From: Nocardiopsis alkaliphila YIM 80379
Lineage (GTDB): Bacteria > Actinomycetota > Actinomycetes > Streptosporangiales > Streptosporangiaceae
Length of the DNA stretch: 35,534 nucleotides
Assembly (NCBI RefSeq): GCF_000341005.1
Contig: NZ_ANBD01000093.1
Location: forward strand, 12,067 to 47,600
Direction of reading: 5' to 3'
Shown: one piece after another, positions 7,860 to 16,124 of the stretch
Numbering within the stretch: the stretch's first letter is position 1
How the letters are laid out: every line of letters starts with the position of its first letter
Translations under genes and position numbers: made by a program
The notes under the pieces: generated by a model
The model's input: the letters and a program-made list of their open reading frames with translations, nothing else
What the model was told of the DNA's origin: nothing
Database searches by the model: none

Positions 7860-8446
7860 GTGGTCTGCTCCAGTGCAGAGCGGAGTGCGGACACACCACG
7901 TGAGGTGTGGCTTTTGACCGCTCCTCGACTGATGCCCATGGCGTCCGCGATCTGTGCTTCGGACAAGTCACCGTAGTACCGAAGCACGATGGCTTCTCGC
8001 TGACGGGTGGGTAGTTTGCGCAGGGCCTTGATCACGGCCTCGCGTTCCAACAGGGTGATGGCGCCGTGCTCGGCGCTCGGGGCGTCCGGCAAGGCCTTCG
8101 GTGCGTGCTTCTCGACGACGGCGCGGTGACGCAGAACCGAGCGGGCCTTGTTCACCACCGCTTGTCGCAGGTAGGACAGGGCTTTGTTCGGGTCTCGCAG
8201 CCGGCGCCAGGCGCCGTGCATGGCCACGAAGGCGTCCTGGACCACTTCCTCCGCGCTCGCGTGGTCCCGGACCAGGAGTGCGGCGAGCCGAACGAGTGGA
8301 CGGTAATGCTCCCGGTAGAGTTCCGTCACCGCGTGGTCGGCGTCCCACTCGACGGAGAGCGGCGCCGTGGTGGCTTGGGCCACCATGGTTTCTGTCGTCA
8401 CATCAGTTCGACGCACACCCTTGTCGCGGGGTTTACGAAAGGGCAT
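7856..8446 (-). CDS. SigE-family (ECF-like) RNA polymerase sigma factor
   Basis: A 196-residue sigma-70 family protein with only regions 2 and 4. Region 2 is in ELYREHYRPLVRLAALLVRD through AEEVVQDAFVAMHGAWRRL and LSYLRQAVVNKARSVLRHR. Region 4 is in LEREAVIKALRKLPTRQREAIVLRY and the helix-turn-helix SEAQIADAMGISRGAVKSHTSRG. The pattern fits the actinobacterial SigE-type family. The ATG at 8446 is the longest plausible start, with GAAGAGG very close upstream; an internal ATG at 8386 would remove 20 poorly conserved residues and is possible. The gene overlaps a one-TM protein, suggesting a sigma/anti-sigma pair. Its targets are unknown. Confidence 0.88.
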   Translation of the reverse strand: MPFRKPRDKGVRRTDVTTETMVAQATTAPLSVEWDADHAVTELYREHYRPLVRLAALLVRDHASAEEVVQDAFVAMHGAWRRLRDPNKALSYLRQAVVNKARSVLRHRAVVEKHAPKALPDAPSAEHGAITLLEREAVIKALRKLPTRQREAIVLRYYGDLSEAQIADAMGISRGAVKSHTSRGVSALRSALEQTT

Positions 8447-8723
8447 ACCTCTTCATTTCCGGGTAGACGTGCGTGCTGTTTCGAACACGCCGGATGCGGC
8501 TGAACGGCAGATGAAGCCGACGACCTGACGCGCACGAATGCAAAGCCTACCGTGCCGGGACCCGGTACCGGAGGGAAACTTCGCTCGGCACGGTTGCGGA
8601 AGGGTTGAGAGTTCATCTCTTTGGCCGACCCCTGCGTCGGTGGCCTCGCTGGGGCATCATGGTGCTCGAAGAACCTCAGGCGCCCCGTGTCCACCGCGTG
8701 GGGCCGGTAACGGAAGGTGTGCG

Positions 8724-9074
8724 ATGGTCGACCCTGACTGCCTTTTCTGCAAGATCGTCAAGGGGGAGGTGCCCGCGGAGATCATCCGTGCAGGAGAACG
8801 CACCGTGGCCTTTCGGGACATCAACCCCCAGGCGCCCACCCACGTTCTGGTGATCCCGCGCGACCACCATCCCGACGCCGCCTCCGCGGCCGTCCACGAC
8901 AGTGGTCTCCTGGACGAGGTGGTTCGTGAGGCCCATGAGGTGGCCGTGGCCGAGGGCGTCGCCGAGGCCGGCTACCGGATCGTCTTCAACACCGGTGTCG
9001 CGGGCGGGCAGACCGTGTTCCATCTTCACGCCCACCTGCTCGGTGGCCGTGGGCTCGACTGGCCCCCCGGGTAG
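8724..9074 (+). CDS. HIT (histidine triad) nucleotide-binding family protein
   Basis: A 116-residue HINT-type hydrolase. The triad is seen as FHLHAHLLGG near the C-terminus (HxHxH). An N-terminal CLFCKIVKGE segment is the usual start of the HIT fold, and FNTGVAGGQTVFHLH is typical. Members hydrolyse purine nucleoside phosphoramidates or adenylates; the physiological substrate here is unknown. The ATG at 8724 has GGAAGG 6 nt upstream; an upstream in-frame start at 8538 would add non-homologous sequence. The position just before phoH and ybeY is conserved in actinomycetes. Confidence 0.93.
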   Translation: MVDPDCLFCKIVKGEVPAEIIRAGERTVAFRDINPQAPTHVLVIPRDHHPDAASAAVHDSGLLDEVVREAHEVAVAEGVAEAGYRIVFNTGVAGGQTVFHLHAHLLGGRGLDWPPG

Positions 9075-9174
9075 ACGGGACGCGCGCCCGGCCCCGGTGG
9101 GCCCGATCAACCGATCGAGCCCCAGGGATCCACGTTGGTAGACTCGCGGCCAGGGTCCCACCGGCCACTTAGGG

Positions 9175-9289
9175 TGTCCCTAGCTCCTGCGGTGACGGTG
9201 AACGGTGCCGCCGATCACGGTGCCGGGCCCGGTGAACAGCCCCGCGTAGGGGCCCGTGACCGAAGGGTAGGGACAGCGGCCGTAAGGCC
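9175..9289 (+). promoter_or_regulatory. Candidate folded 5' leader of phoH
   Basis: TGTCCCTA at 9175-9182 is complementary to TAGGGACA at 9268-9275 and would close a ~100-nt domain containing GGGCCC repeats and two CGGTGAAC copies. A short GGCC-GTAA-GGCC hairpin with a GNRA-type loop (9278-9289) follows and covers the only ribosome-site-like AAGG before the phoH ATG. No known riboswitch class was recognised. Confidence 0.35.
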
Positions 9290-9294
9290 ACGCT

Positions 9295-10389
9295 ATGGCC
9301 GAGTCAACTCACACGAATCCGGACCCCGGCAGCCAGGTCAAGGTCGTGGTGCCGGACGAACACACGATGATCAGCCTGCTGGGCTCGGGTGACGAACTGC
9401 TCCGTGCTCTGGAGCGGGCCTTCGACAGTGACATCCATGTCCGTGGCAACGAGTTCACGATCAAGGGCGCCCCCGAGGAGACGGCCATGGTGGTCCGTCT
9501 CGTGGAGGAGCTGATCGAGCTCGCCAAGAGCGGCACCCACGTCACCCCCGACACGATCGAGCGCATGATCCACATGTTGGGTTCGCCGGGGCCCGAACGG
9601 CCGGCGGACGTGCTCACCACCAACATCCTGTCCAACCGGGGCAAGACGATCCGGCCCAAGACGCTGAACCAGAAGCGCTACGTCGACACCATCGACCAGC
9701 GCACCGTGGTCTTCGGCATCGGTCCGGCCGGCACCGGCAAGACGTACCTGGCGATGGCCAAGGCGGTCAAGGCCCTGCAGGACAAGGAAGTGAACCGGAT
9801 CATCCTCACCCGTCCCGCGGTCGAGGCCGGGGAACGCCTGGGTTTTCTGCCCGGCACCCTCTACGAGAAGATCGACCCCTACCTGCGGCCGCTCTACGAC
9901 GCCCTGCACGACATGCTGGATCCGGACTCCATCCCCAAGTTGATGTCCGCCGGAACCATCGAGGTCGCTCCTTTGGCGTACATGAGGGGCCGAACCATCA
10001 ACGACTCCTTCATCATCTTGGACGAGGCACAGAACACTTCTCCGGAGCAGATGAAGATGTTCCTCACCCGGCTCGGATTCGGCTCCAAGATCGTGGTCAC
10101 CGGTGACGTCACCCAGGTGGACCTGCCCGGTGGACAGACCAGCGGTCTTCGAACCATCGAGAACATCCTGGGTGACATCGACGACATCGCGTTCTGTCGG
10201 CTGAGTAGTGAGGACGTGGTCCGGCACAGGCTCGTGGGCCAGATCGTCGACGCCTATGGCCGTTATGACGCCGCCCAGAGCCGACGAAGCCCCGGCACCG
10301 GCGGGCAGCGGTCCAGGCGAGGGCGCCGTTCCTTTGACGACACCTCCGGAACGGACGGTCCACAGGACGGTCGGGACCGGGCAGACTGA
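9295..10389 (+). CDS. phoH: PhoH family P-loop ATPase
   Basis: A 364-residue cytosolic ATPase of the PhoH/PhoL family. Walker A GPAGTGKT lies at residues 143-150, and the Walker B-like FIILDEAQN lies around 240-247. Other family segments are [34 protein letters not shown] and [15 protein letters not shown]-like N-terminal part (about 15-95) precedes the P-loop domain. The C-terminal ~40 residues are Arg/Ser/Gly-rich and variable. The family is commonly next to ybeY and is linked to RNA metabolism; the exact substrate is unsettled. The ATG at 9295 has no strong ribosome site, and a leader with pairing potential precedes it. It is followed by a small reading frame and ybeY. Confidence 0.93.
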   Translation: MAESTHTNPDPGSQVKVVVPDEHTMISLLGSGDELLRALERAFDSDIHVRGNEFTIKGAPEETAMVVRLVEELIELAKSGTHVTPDTIERMIHMLGSPGPERPADVLTTNILSNRGKTIRPKTLNQKRYVDTIDQRTVVFGIGPAGTGKTYLAMAKAVKALQDKEVNRIILTRPAVEAGERLGFLPGTLYEKIDPYLRPLYDALHDMLDPDSIPKLMSAGTIEVAPLAYMRGRTINDSFIILDEAQNTSPEQMKMFLTRLGFGSKIVVTGDVTQVDLPGGQTSGLRTIENILGDIDDIAFCRLSSEDVVRHRLVGQIVDAYGRYDAAQSRRSPGTGGQRSRRGRRSFDDTSGTDGPQDGRDRAD

Positions 10390-10402
10390 GGAGAAGTACG
10401 CA

Positions 10403-10465
10403 GTGACGCCGTGGGCCCGCAGTGCGTGGGTCCACGGCCTCACCCAGGCGTTCTCGCCGCTCTAG
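10403..10465 (+). CDS. Possible 20-codon ORF between phoH and ybeY
   Basis: A GTG-initiated 20-residue frame (starting MTPWARSAWVHGL and ending in SPL) begins 9 nt after GAGGAGAAG, a good ribosome site that overlaps the phoH stop. It ends 47 nt before ybeY. It may be a leader peptide or translation-coupling ORF. There is no homology evidence and it could be chance. Confidence 0.3.
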   Translation: MTPWARSAWVHGLTQAFSPL

Positions 10466-10512
10466 GCGGACACCCGCCGACCACCACCGATCAAGTGAGG
10501 CACCCGCATCCG

Positions 10513-11013
10513 ATGAGTATCGACGTCGCCAACGAGTCCGGCGTCTCCACCGTGGACGAGGAGAGGCTCTCCCGTCTGGCCCGGTACGTGCTCGACGCCA
10601 TGCGCGTCCACCCGTTGGCCGAACTGTCCGTCGTACTGGTGGACGAAGAGCCCATGGCCGACCTGCACGTGCGTTGGATGGACGAGCCCGGCCCCACCGA
10701 CGTGCTCTCCTTCCCCATGGACGAATTGCGTCCCGGTGGCCCCGGTCGCACCAGCGAACCCGGCATGCTCGGTGACGTGATCATCTGCCCTCAGGTCGCC
10801 GAACGGCAGGGAGAGAAGGCCGGACACGGCACCGAGGCCGAGATCGAACTGCTGTGCACCCACGGCATTCTGCACCTTTTGGGTTACGACCACGCCGAAC
10901 CCGAGGAACACAAGGAGATGTTCGGCCTCCAAGGTGAGATCCTCGCCTCCTGGCGTGAGAGTGAGGCCGCTCGCGGGACGCGCCCGACCGAAGGGGACGA
11001 GAGCGAGCGATGA
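10513..11013 (+). CDS. ybeY: YbeY, endoribonuclease for rRNA maturation
   Basis: A 166-residue UPF0054 metalloprotein. The zinc motif HGxLHLxGYDH is present as THGILHLLGYDH with H117, H121 and H127. PTDVLSFPMDE and GMLGDVIICPQVA are the other family blocks. YbeY acts with the ribosome in 16S rRNA 3'-end processing and quality control. The ATG at 10513 gives the usual N-terminus (MSIDVANES), with TGAGG at a somewhat long distance. The phoH-ybeY order is conserved widely. Its last four bases overlap the ATG of the next gene, which indicates coupling. The C-terminal ~20 residues are charged and variable. Confidence 0.95.
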   Translation: MSIDVANESGVSTVDEERLSRLARYVLDAMRVHPLAELSVVLVDEEPMADLHVRWMDEPGPTDVLSFPMDELRPGGPGRTSEPGMLGDVIICPQVAERQGEKAGHGTEAEIELLCTHGILHLLGYDHAEPEEHKEMFGLQGEILASWRESEAARGTRPTEGDESER

Positions 11014-12404
11014 GCGCTTCGCCGTGGTCCGGTCCGGGCACGATGGGCGCGGGCGATGCCTGGGAGTGGGCCTTGGCCCTGGTGGCCGCGCTGCTGTTGA
11101 TCGGGAGTGCGGGCTTCCTCGTGGCCGCCGAGGTCGCCGTCACCCGGGTGATCTCGATGGGGATGGACGCCACCCATGGTGAGCGCGCCGCCAAGGTCGG
11201 TCCCGCCTGGGAGCGAGTCGCCGCGGCCCCCACCGCCCATCTCAACACGTTGCTGTTCCTGCGGGTGGTGTTCGAGGTGTGCGCGGTCCTGGCCGCCGGG
11301 GTGGGCATGGTGGCCCTCCTGGGGCCGGGTTGGCCGGCGTTGTTGCTGACCGCCGTCCTCATGATCGTGGCGGAGTGCGTGTTCATCGCCGTCACCCCAC
11401 GGATCCTGGGCCGCCAGTTCGCCGGCCCCATCGCCCGGGTCAGTGCCACGGTCCTTCACCCGCTCCAGATCGTGCTGGGTCCGCCGGCCCGATTGTTGGT
11501 CGGTGCGGGGCGGGCACTCACCCCGCGTGGCAAGGGCGACCGGGAGGGCCCCTTCAGCAGCGAGACCGAACTGCGCCAATTGGTGGACCTGGCCGAACAG
11601 GGAGAAGTCATCGACGCCGACGAACGGCAGATGATCCACTCCGTGTTCAAACTCGACGACACCTCCGTGCGCGAGGTCATGGTGCCACGGCCCGACATCG
11701 TCTTCACCAGTCGTGAGGCCGATGCCGACTCGGTACTCACCCTGGCCCTGGGCAGCGGTTACTCGCGCATCCCGGTCACGGGTGAGGACGAGGACGACGT
11801 CGTCGGCATCGTCTACCTCAAGGACCTGGTGGAGCGACTGCGCGACAGGTGGGCGGCGGCTGCGGGCGGCGCCGAGGACGTTCCCCTGACCGCGGGTGAC
11901 GTGATGCGTCAGGCGACCTACGTCCCCGACACCAAACCCATCGACGAACTGCTTCGTGAGATGCAGCAGCGGCGGCACCACGTGGCGGTGGCCATCGACG
12001 AATACGGCGGTACCGCCGGGCTGGTCACCCTGGAGGACATCGTGGAGGAGATCGTCGGGGAGATCACCGACGAGTACGACCACGAGATCCCCCCGGTCGA
12101 CCGGTTGGACCAGGACCGGATCCGCGTGACCGCCCGCTTGCCGCTGGGCGAGCTCGCCGAACTCTTCCCCGAACGCGATCTAAACGTGTCCGACGTGGAG
12201 ACGGTGGGTGGCCTCGTGGCCTTCGTACTGGGGCGTGTTCCGGCAGGCGGCGCCCAAGCCGAATACGCTGGTCTCAGACTCACCCTGGAGGGCAAGAGCA
12301 GCCGCCGCAACCGGATGACGACGGTTCTGGTGGAACGGCTGGCGGGCGAGGAGACCGATGCCGTCGAGGGCAAGGACAAGAACGTGAGGAGCACGGATCA
12401 GTGA
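11010..12404 (+). CDS. CNNM/CorC-type transporter-associated membrane protein with CBS pair (hemolysin family)
   Basis: A 464-residue membrane protein. A DUF21/CNNM transmembrane domain covers about 1-175, with hydrophobic stretches near 20-45, 85-105 and 110-130. A tandem CBS pair follows: VREVMVPRPDIV ... YSRIPVTGEDEDDVVGIVYLKDL, then DVMRQATYVPDTKPI ... HVAVAIDEYGGTAGLVTLEDIVEEIVGEI. A C-terminal CorC_HlyC domain is at about 365-440. Such proteins are linked to magnesium/cobalt transport; the older name hemolysin is not informative. The start overlaps the ybeY stop by 4 bp, and its stop overlaps the next GTG. This is the usual phoH-ybeY-CBS-era arrangement. Confidence 0.92.
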   Translation: MSASPWSGPGTMGAGDAWEWALALVAALLLIGSAGFLVAAEVAVTRVISMGMDATHGERAAKVGPAWERVAAAPTAHLNTLLFLRVVFEVCAVLAAGVGMVALLGPGWPALLLTAVLMIVAECVFIAVTPRILGRQFAGPIARVSATVLHPLQIVLGPPARLLVGAGRALTPRGKGDREGPFSSETELRQLVDLAEQGEVIDADERQMIHSVFKLDDTSVREVMVPRPDIVFTSREADADSVLTLALGSGYSRIPVTGEDEDDVVGIVYLKDLVERLRDRWAAAAGGAEDVPLTAGDVMRQATYVPDTKPIDELLREMQQRRHHVAVAIDEYGGTAGLVTLEDIVEEIVGEITDEYDHEIPPVDRLDQDRIRVTARLPLGELAELFPERDLNVSDVETVGGLVAFVLGRVPAGGAQAEYAGLRLTLEGKSSRRNRMTTVLVERLAGEETDAVEGKDKNVRSTDQ

Positions 12405-12745
12405 CGGAGACGACGGGACTGGGCCCCGAGGACGGCAAGCTCATCACGCTCGCGCGGGCCTCCCGGGCCCGCAACGCGACCGCCGAGGGCGCGGCGGTGC
12501 GTGACGAGACGGGTCGCACCTACGTGGCGACCACGGTGTCGCTGCCCTCACTGCGCCTGTCCGCGCTCCAGGCCGCCGTGGCCGCGGCGGTCTCCAGTGA
12601 GGCCACCGTCCTGGAAGCCGCGGTGGTCGTCACCGAGGCCAAGGAACTGACCGAGGACGACCGCGCGGTGGCGGACGACCTGAAGACCCAGGTGGTGGTG
12701 ATCGCGGCCCCTGACGGGGTGCCCGCGAGCATCACCCGCCCCTGA
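12401..12745 (+). CDS. Cytidine-deaminase-like small protein lacking the catalytic motifs
   Basis: A 114-residue protein whose middle (GAAVRDETGRTYVATTVSLPSLRLSALQAAVAAAVSS) follows the cytidine deaminase fold pattern. The catalytic CAE/HAE is replaced by SAL, and the PCxxC zinc motif is absent. It is therefore probably a zinc-free pseudoenzyme, as are orthologues between the CBS gene and era in other actinomycetes (from memory of the family). The GTG start overlaps the upstream TGA (GTGA), and era begins 9 nt after its stop, so it lies in the middle of an operon. The function is unknown; a regulatory or structural role with Era or YbeY is speculation. Confidence 0.8.
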   Translation: MTETTGLGPEDGKLITLARASRARNATAEGAAVRDETGRTYVATTVSLPSLRLSALQAAVAAAVSSEATVLEAAVVVTEAKELTEDDRAVADDLKTQVVVIAAPDGVPASITRP

Positions 12746-12754
12746 GAAGGACTG

Positions 12755-13723
12755 ATGAAGGACCTCGATCTCGAAAAGCTTCGGGTGCCGCTGGAGATGC
12801 CCTCCTACCCGGAGGGTTTCCGTAGCGGTTTCGTGTGCTTCGTGGGCCGACCGAACGTCGGCAAGTCCACCCTGATGAACGCGCTGGTGGGACAGAAGGT
12901 GGCGATCACCAGCAACCGGCCCCAGACCACGCGGCGGACGGTGCGCGGAATCGTGCATCGCCCCGACGCGCAATTGATCATCGTGGACACCCCCGGTCTG
13001 CACAAGCCCCGCACCCTGTTGGGAGAGCGGTTGGACTCGTTGGTGCGGTCCACCCTGGTCGAGGTGGACGTGATCGCTTTCTGTCTACCCGCCAACGAAC
13101 CGATCGGTCGCGGCGACACCTACATCGCCAAGGAGCTGGCGGCGCAGACCAACACCCCGGTGGTGGCGTTGGTGACCAAGACCGATCTGGTCGACAAGGC
13201 CGCCGTGGGCGAACACCTGGTGGCCGTCGATGGACTGGGGGACTGGGCCGACATCGTTCCCGTCTCGGCCCAGGGCGACTTCCAGCTGGACACCGTCACC
13301 GATGTGCTGTGTTCGCATCTGCCGGAGGGGCCGCCGCTGTACCCGGACGGTGACCTCACCGATGAGCCCGACGAGATGCTCGTGGCCGAATTGATCCGTG
13401 AAGCGGCCCTGGAAGGCGTACGGGACGAGCTGCCGCACTCGATCGCGGTGGTCGTGGACGAGATGTACGAGCGTGAGAACACCAAGCCCGGTAAGGAACT
13501 GGTGGACATCTACGCGTCCCTGTACGTAGAGCGCTCCAGTCAGAAGGCGATCGTGATCGGTTCCAAGGGATCACGTCTGCGCGACGTGGGGTCGCGGGCC
13601 CGTAAACAGATCGAGGGCCTGCTGGGACAGAGGGTCTTCCTGGATCTGCGGGTCCGGGTGGCCAAGGACTGGCAACGCGATCCCAAGCAGCTGCGCAGGT
13701 TGGGTTTCGACCAGCAGACGTGA
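12755..13723 (+). CDS. era: Era, ribosome-assembly GTPase
   Basis: A 322-residue TrmE-Era-type GTPase that binds 16S rRNA and helps 30S assembly. G1 GRPNVGKS lies at 31-38, the G2 region is in NRPQTTRR, G3 DTPGL at 78-82, and G4 TKTD at 141-144 (Thr instead of the usual Asn). VSAQ is G5. The C-terminal KH domain has VIGSKGSRLRDVGSRARKQIE and ends FLDLRVRVAKDWQRDP. The N-terminus has ~24 residues before the G domain, a bit longer than the Escherichia coli protein. The ATG at 12755 follows GAGAAGG at good spacing. It is the last gene of the run starting at phoH and is followed by a strong hairpin. Confidence 0.96.
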   Translation: MKDLDLEKLRVPLEMPSYPEGFRSGFVCFVGRPNVGKSTLMNALVGQKVAITSNRPQTTRRTVRGIVHRPDAQLIIVDTPGLHKPRTLLGERLDSLVRSTLVEVDVIAFCLPANEPIGRGDTYIAKELAAQTNTPVVALVTKTDLVDKAAVGEHLVAVDGLGDWADIVPVSAQGDFQLDTVTDVLCSHLPEGPPLYPDGDLTDEPDEMLVAELIREAALEGVRDELPHSIAVVVDEMYERENTKPGKELVDIYASLYVERSSQKAIVIGSKGSRLRDVGSRARKQIEGLLGQRVFLDLRVRVAKDWQRDPKQLRRLGFDQQT

Positions 13724-13767
13724 GTGCCGACCACGCGGGATCCGAATGGGCGCTCGACCGTGTCGAT

Positions 13768-13801
13768 GACGAGGGGCCTGGGCCGATCGAGGCCCCTCGT
13801 C
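13768..13801. terminator. Hairpin terminator between era and the IclR gene
   Basis: A 12-bp perfect stem pairs 13768-13779 (GACGAGGGGCCT) with 13790-13801 around a 10-nt loop. It serves the convergent ends of era and the IclR-type gene. No T run is present. Confidence 0.75.
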
Positions 13802-13814
13802 GCCTTGGGTCGCC

Positions 13815-14636
13815 TCAGTTCTGGTTGTTGAGGTCGGTGGCCAACACGGCGGCGCAGCGCTGAACGATGGGGGCCGCGCGGTCCACGAAGTCCCAACTCA
13901 CGCGCGCTTCGGGACCGGAGATCGAGACCGCCATGCCCGAAGGAGCGTCCTTGACCGGCACGGCCACGCAGCGAACGCCGACCTCCTGCTCACCGTCGTC
14001 GATGGCGTAGCCCGTCTCACGGATGCGACGCAGTTCGTCGAGGAAGGCGTCGGGGGTGGTGATCGTGCGTTCGGTGGCGGAGGGCATGCCGGTGCGGCGC
14101 AGGGTGGCCAGAACCTCCTCATCGCTGAGTTGAGAGAGCAAGGCCTTGCCGACTCCGGCCGAATGCGGCAGGACCCGGCGACCCACTTCGGTGAACATGC
14201 GCATGGCGTGCGGGGATGGCGCCTGTGCCACGTAGATGACTTTGTCGCCATCGAGCATGGCGAGGTTGGCCGTCTCGCCGAGGTCGTCCACGAGCTGGGC
14301 CAGATGTGGGCGGGCCCAGGTGCCGAGCATCTGGGCGGCCTTGTCGCCCAGACCGATCAAGCGAGGGCCGAGGGCGTAGCGCCGAGAAGGTAGCTGCCGG
14401 ACGTAGCCGTTGCTCACCAGGGTGCGGATGATGCGGTGGATGGTGGGCAGAGGTAGGCCCGAAGAATCGGCGAGCTGGCTGAGAGATGCCTCACCGCCGG
14501 TCTCGGCCATGATCTCCAACAGGGAGAACGCGCGGTCGAGGGACTGCACACCACCGGGGCGACGAGCCGGCTCCGCGGAGGCGCGAGGTTGGTCCATGTG
14601 GGGGGGCTGTGAGGCTGACAAGGGTCGTGCTCCCAT
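13815..14636 (-). CDS. allR: IclR-family regulator, AllR-like repressor of allantoin catabolism
   Basis: A 273-residue IclR protein. An N-terminal winged helix carries GGVQSLDRAFSLLEIM and LSQLADSSGLPLPTIHRIIRTLVSNGYVRQ. The C-terminal ligand domain carries GRRVLPHSAGVGKALLSQL, the RTITTPDAFLDELRRIRETGYAIDDGEQEVGVRCVAVPV stretch and the SISGP segment, where IclR proteins bind small acids. The sequence closely resembles Streptomyces AllR as I remember it. In Streptomyces, AllR represses allantoin genes and responds to pathway acids. It is divergent from the CitE-like gene and allB, which fits. The start is uncertain: ATG 14636 or ATG 14597, neither with a clear ribosome site. Confidence 0.85.
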   Translation of the reverse strand: MGARPLSASQPPHMDQPRASAEPARRPGGVQSLDRAFSLLEIMAETGGEASLSQLADSSGLPLPTIHRIIRTLVSNGYVRQLPSRRYALGPRLIGLGDKAAQMLGTWARPHLAQLVDDLGETANLAMLDGDKVIYVAQAPSPHAMRMFTEVGRRVLPHSAGVGKALLSQLSDEEVLATLRRTGMPSATERTITTPDAFLDELRRIRETGYAIDDGEQEVGVRCVAVPVKDAPSGMAVSISGPEARVSWDFVDRAAPIVQRCAAVLATDLNNQN

Positions 14637-14664
14637 GCTGAGGGCCGCTACGGTTACGCCCTCA

Positions 14665-14678
14665 TTCTGCAATACGAA
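14665..14678. promoter_or_regulatory. Candidate regulator box 1 near allR start
   Basis: TTCTGCAATACGAA shares 11 of 14 positions with the box in the uraD promoter (24627-24640), including the outer TTC...GAA dyad. It lies 29 nt upstream of the AllR-like start codon, so it could mediate autoregulation. Confidence 0.4.
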
Positions 14679-14744
14679 AGAGGTTTTTCGATCTCGGTTC
14701 GGAGAGAGAGGGCGTCCAGGGCGGTCCCGCTGCCCCTGTAAACC

Positions 14745-14773
14745 TTGTTCTTCCGAATCGCAAAAGTTAGTAT
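14745..14773 (+). promoter_or_regulatory. Promoter of CitE-like gene with embedded candidate operator
   Basis: TTGTTC (14745-14750), a 17-nt spacer and TAGTAT (14768-14773) form a good sigma-70-type promoter. The start point would be about 60 nt before the GTG at 14839. The spacer contains TTCCGAATCGCAAA (14751-14764), which matches the uraD-promoter box at 11 of 14 positions. A repressor there would block polymerase directly. Confidence 0.55.
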
Positions 14774-14838
14774 CCGCGTTTAGAAAACTTGACCGGCTTT
14801 CACAAGGCTGGTCCTGCCGATGGAGGAGGACACACCAC

Positions 14839-16119
14839 GTGGCGAGCGACACCCCACTCGGTCTGGCCGACCTGGCCACTGAACTCGACGCCCGGCTCAC
14901 CGAGGCGGACGCCCGCCTGGACCACGAGTACCCCGGCGACCAGGGCGGACGTCAACCGATCCACAGTGTCTACGTGCCCGCGGACCGGGTCGGACCGGGT
15001 TTCGCGGCGGAGTGGGGCGCCCAGGCCCTGGCGGCGCTGGAGGAGTTCGCCCCCGGCGTGGCCGACATGGCCCGAGCCACCGGTATGGATGAGTCCGCGG
15101 TCGCCGATGCCCTGCCCCGGGTCCGTGACAAGCTCGCCCGTGAACCCATTGAGGACCTGCGCGCCGACTTCGAGGACGGCTACGGCGCACCCGGGGACGA
15201 GGTCGAGGACCGGGACGCGGTCGCGGTCGCCCGCGCATTCGCGACCGACCTGGCGAAGGGAAGGGCCACGCCCTACTTCGGCCTTCGGATGAAGGGTATG
15301 GAGGCGGCCGGACGCCACCGTGGGGTGCGCACACTCGGCCTCTTCTTGAAGACCCTCTTGGGCGAGCACGGTTCGTTGCCCGACAACCTCGTGATCACCC
15401 TGCCCAAGATCACCTCGGTGGAGCAGGTCGAGGCCATGGTCTGGCTGTGCGAACGGTTCGAGGAACACCTCGGACTCCCCTCCGGGCGCCTGCGCTTCGA
15501 GTTGCAGATCGAGACACCGCAGTCGATCCTGCTGCCCGATGGCACCGTGGCCGTGGCCCGAATGATCCAAGCCGGTCAGGGGCGTGTCAGCGCCCTGCAC
15601 TACGGGACCTACGACTACAGCGCCGCCTGCGGGATCACCGCCGCCTACCAGAGCCTGGCGCACCCGGCCGCGGACCACGCGAAGTCCGTCATGCAGGTGG
15701 CCGCCGCCGGTACCGGGGTGTGGCTCTCGGACGGAAGCAGTAACATCCTTCCTCTCGGGACTCCCGAGGAAGTCCACGCCGCCTGGCGACTACAGGCCGG
15801 ACTGATCCGTCGGTCCCTGGAACGTGGCTTCTACCAGGGCTGGGACCTGCACCCGAACCAGCTGCCCCTGCGCTACCTGGCCACTTACGCGTTCTACCGG
15901 GAGGCCTTCGCCCCGGCCGCCGCACGCCTCAAGGCCTACCTGGGACAGGCCGGCGGCAACGTCATGGACGAACCCGCCACCGCCCAGGCCTTGGCCGTGG
16001 TGTTGGCCAGAGGGCTGCGGTGTGGTGCGCTGGAGGAGGCCGAAGTGGTCGACGCCTGCGGAATCGACGCGGCCGGGATCGAAACCCTCGCCACACGCCG
16101 GGTCGGACAGGAGAAATAG
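14839..16119 (+). CDS. DUF6986 family CitE-like lyase/aldolase in allantoin cluster
   Basis: A 426-residue protein of the HpcH/HpaI-CitE TIM-barrel superfamily. Recognisable blocks map onto CitE: VYVPAD (phosphate loop), DFEDGYGA (for DLEDAV), GLRMKG (for VRVN), ITLPKI, the acidic [19 protein letters not shown] (for FGTED) and [10 protein letters not shown] (for iHPxQ). Relatives act on CoA thioesters or oxoacids, including glyoxylate-condensing malate/malyl-CoA enzymes. Because allB follows 5 nt later and no AceB or Gcl is seen, a role in using the glyoxylate produced from ureidoglycolate is inferred, not shown. The GTG at 14839 has GGAGGAGGA 8 nt upstream; the open frame before it (to 14410) is antisense to allR. 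Confidence 0.85.
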   Translation: MASDTPLGLADLATELDARLTEADARLDHEYPGDQGGRQPIHSVYVPADRVGPGFAAEWGAQALAALEEFAPGVADMARATGMDESAVADALPRVRDKLAREPIEDLRADFEDGYGAPGDEVEDRDAVAVARAFATDLAKGRATPYFGLRMKGMEAAGRHRGVRTLGLFLKTLLGEHGSLPDNLVITLPKITSVEQVEAMVWLCERFEEHLGLPSGRLRFELQIETPQSILLPDGTVAVARMIQAGQGRVSALHYGTYDYSAACGITAAYQSLAHPAADHAKSVMQVAAAGTGVWLSDGSSNILPLGTPEEVHAAWRLQAGLIRRSLERGFYQGWDLHPNQLPLRYLATYAFYREAFAPAAARLKAYLGQAGGNVMDEPATAQALAVVLARGLRCGALEEAEVVDACGIDAAGIETLATRRVGQEK

Positions 16120-16124
16120 GAGCG

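Noticed and set aside
9075..9294. Known riboswitch class before phoH
   Set aside because: No B12 box, glycine, SAM or c-di-AMP core could be matched, so only a generic structured leader is reported.
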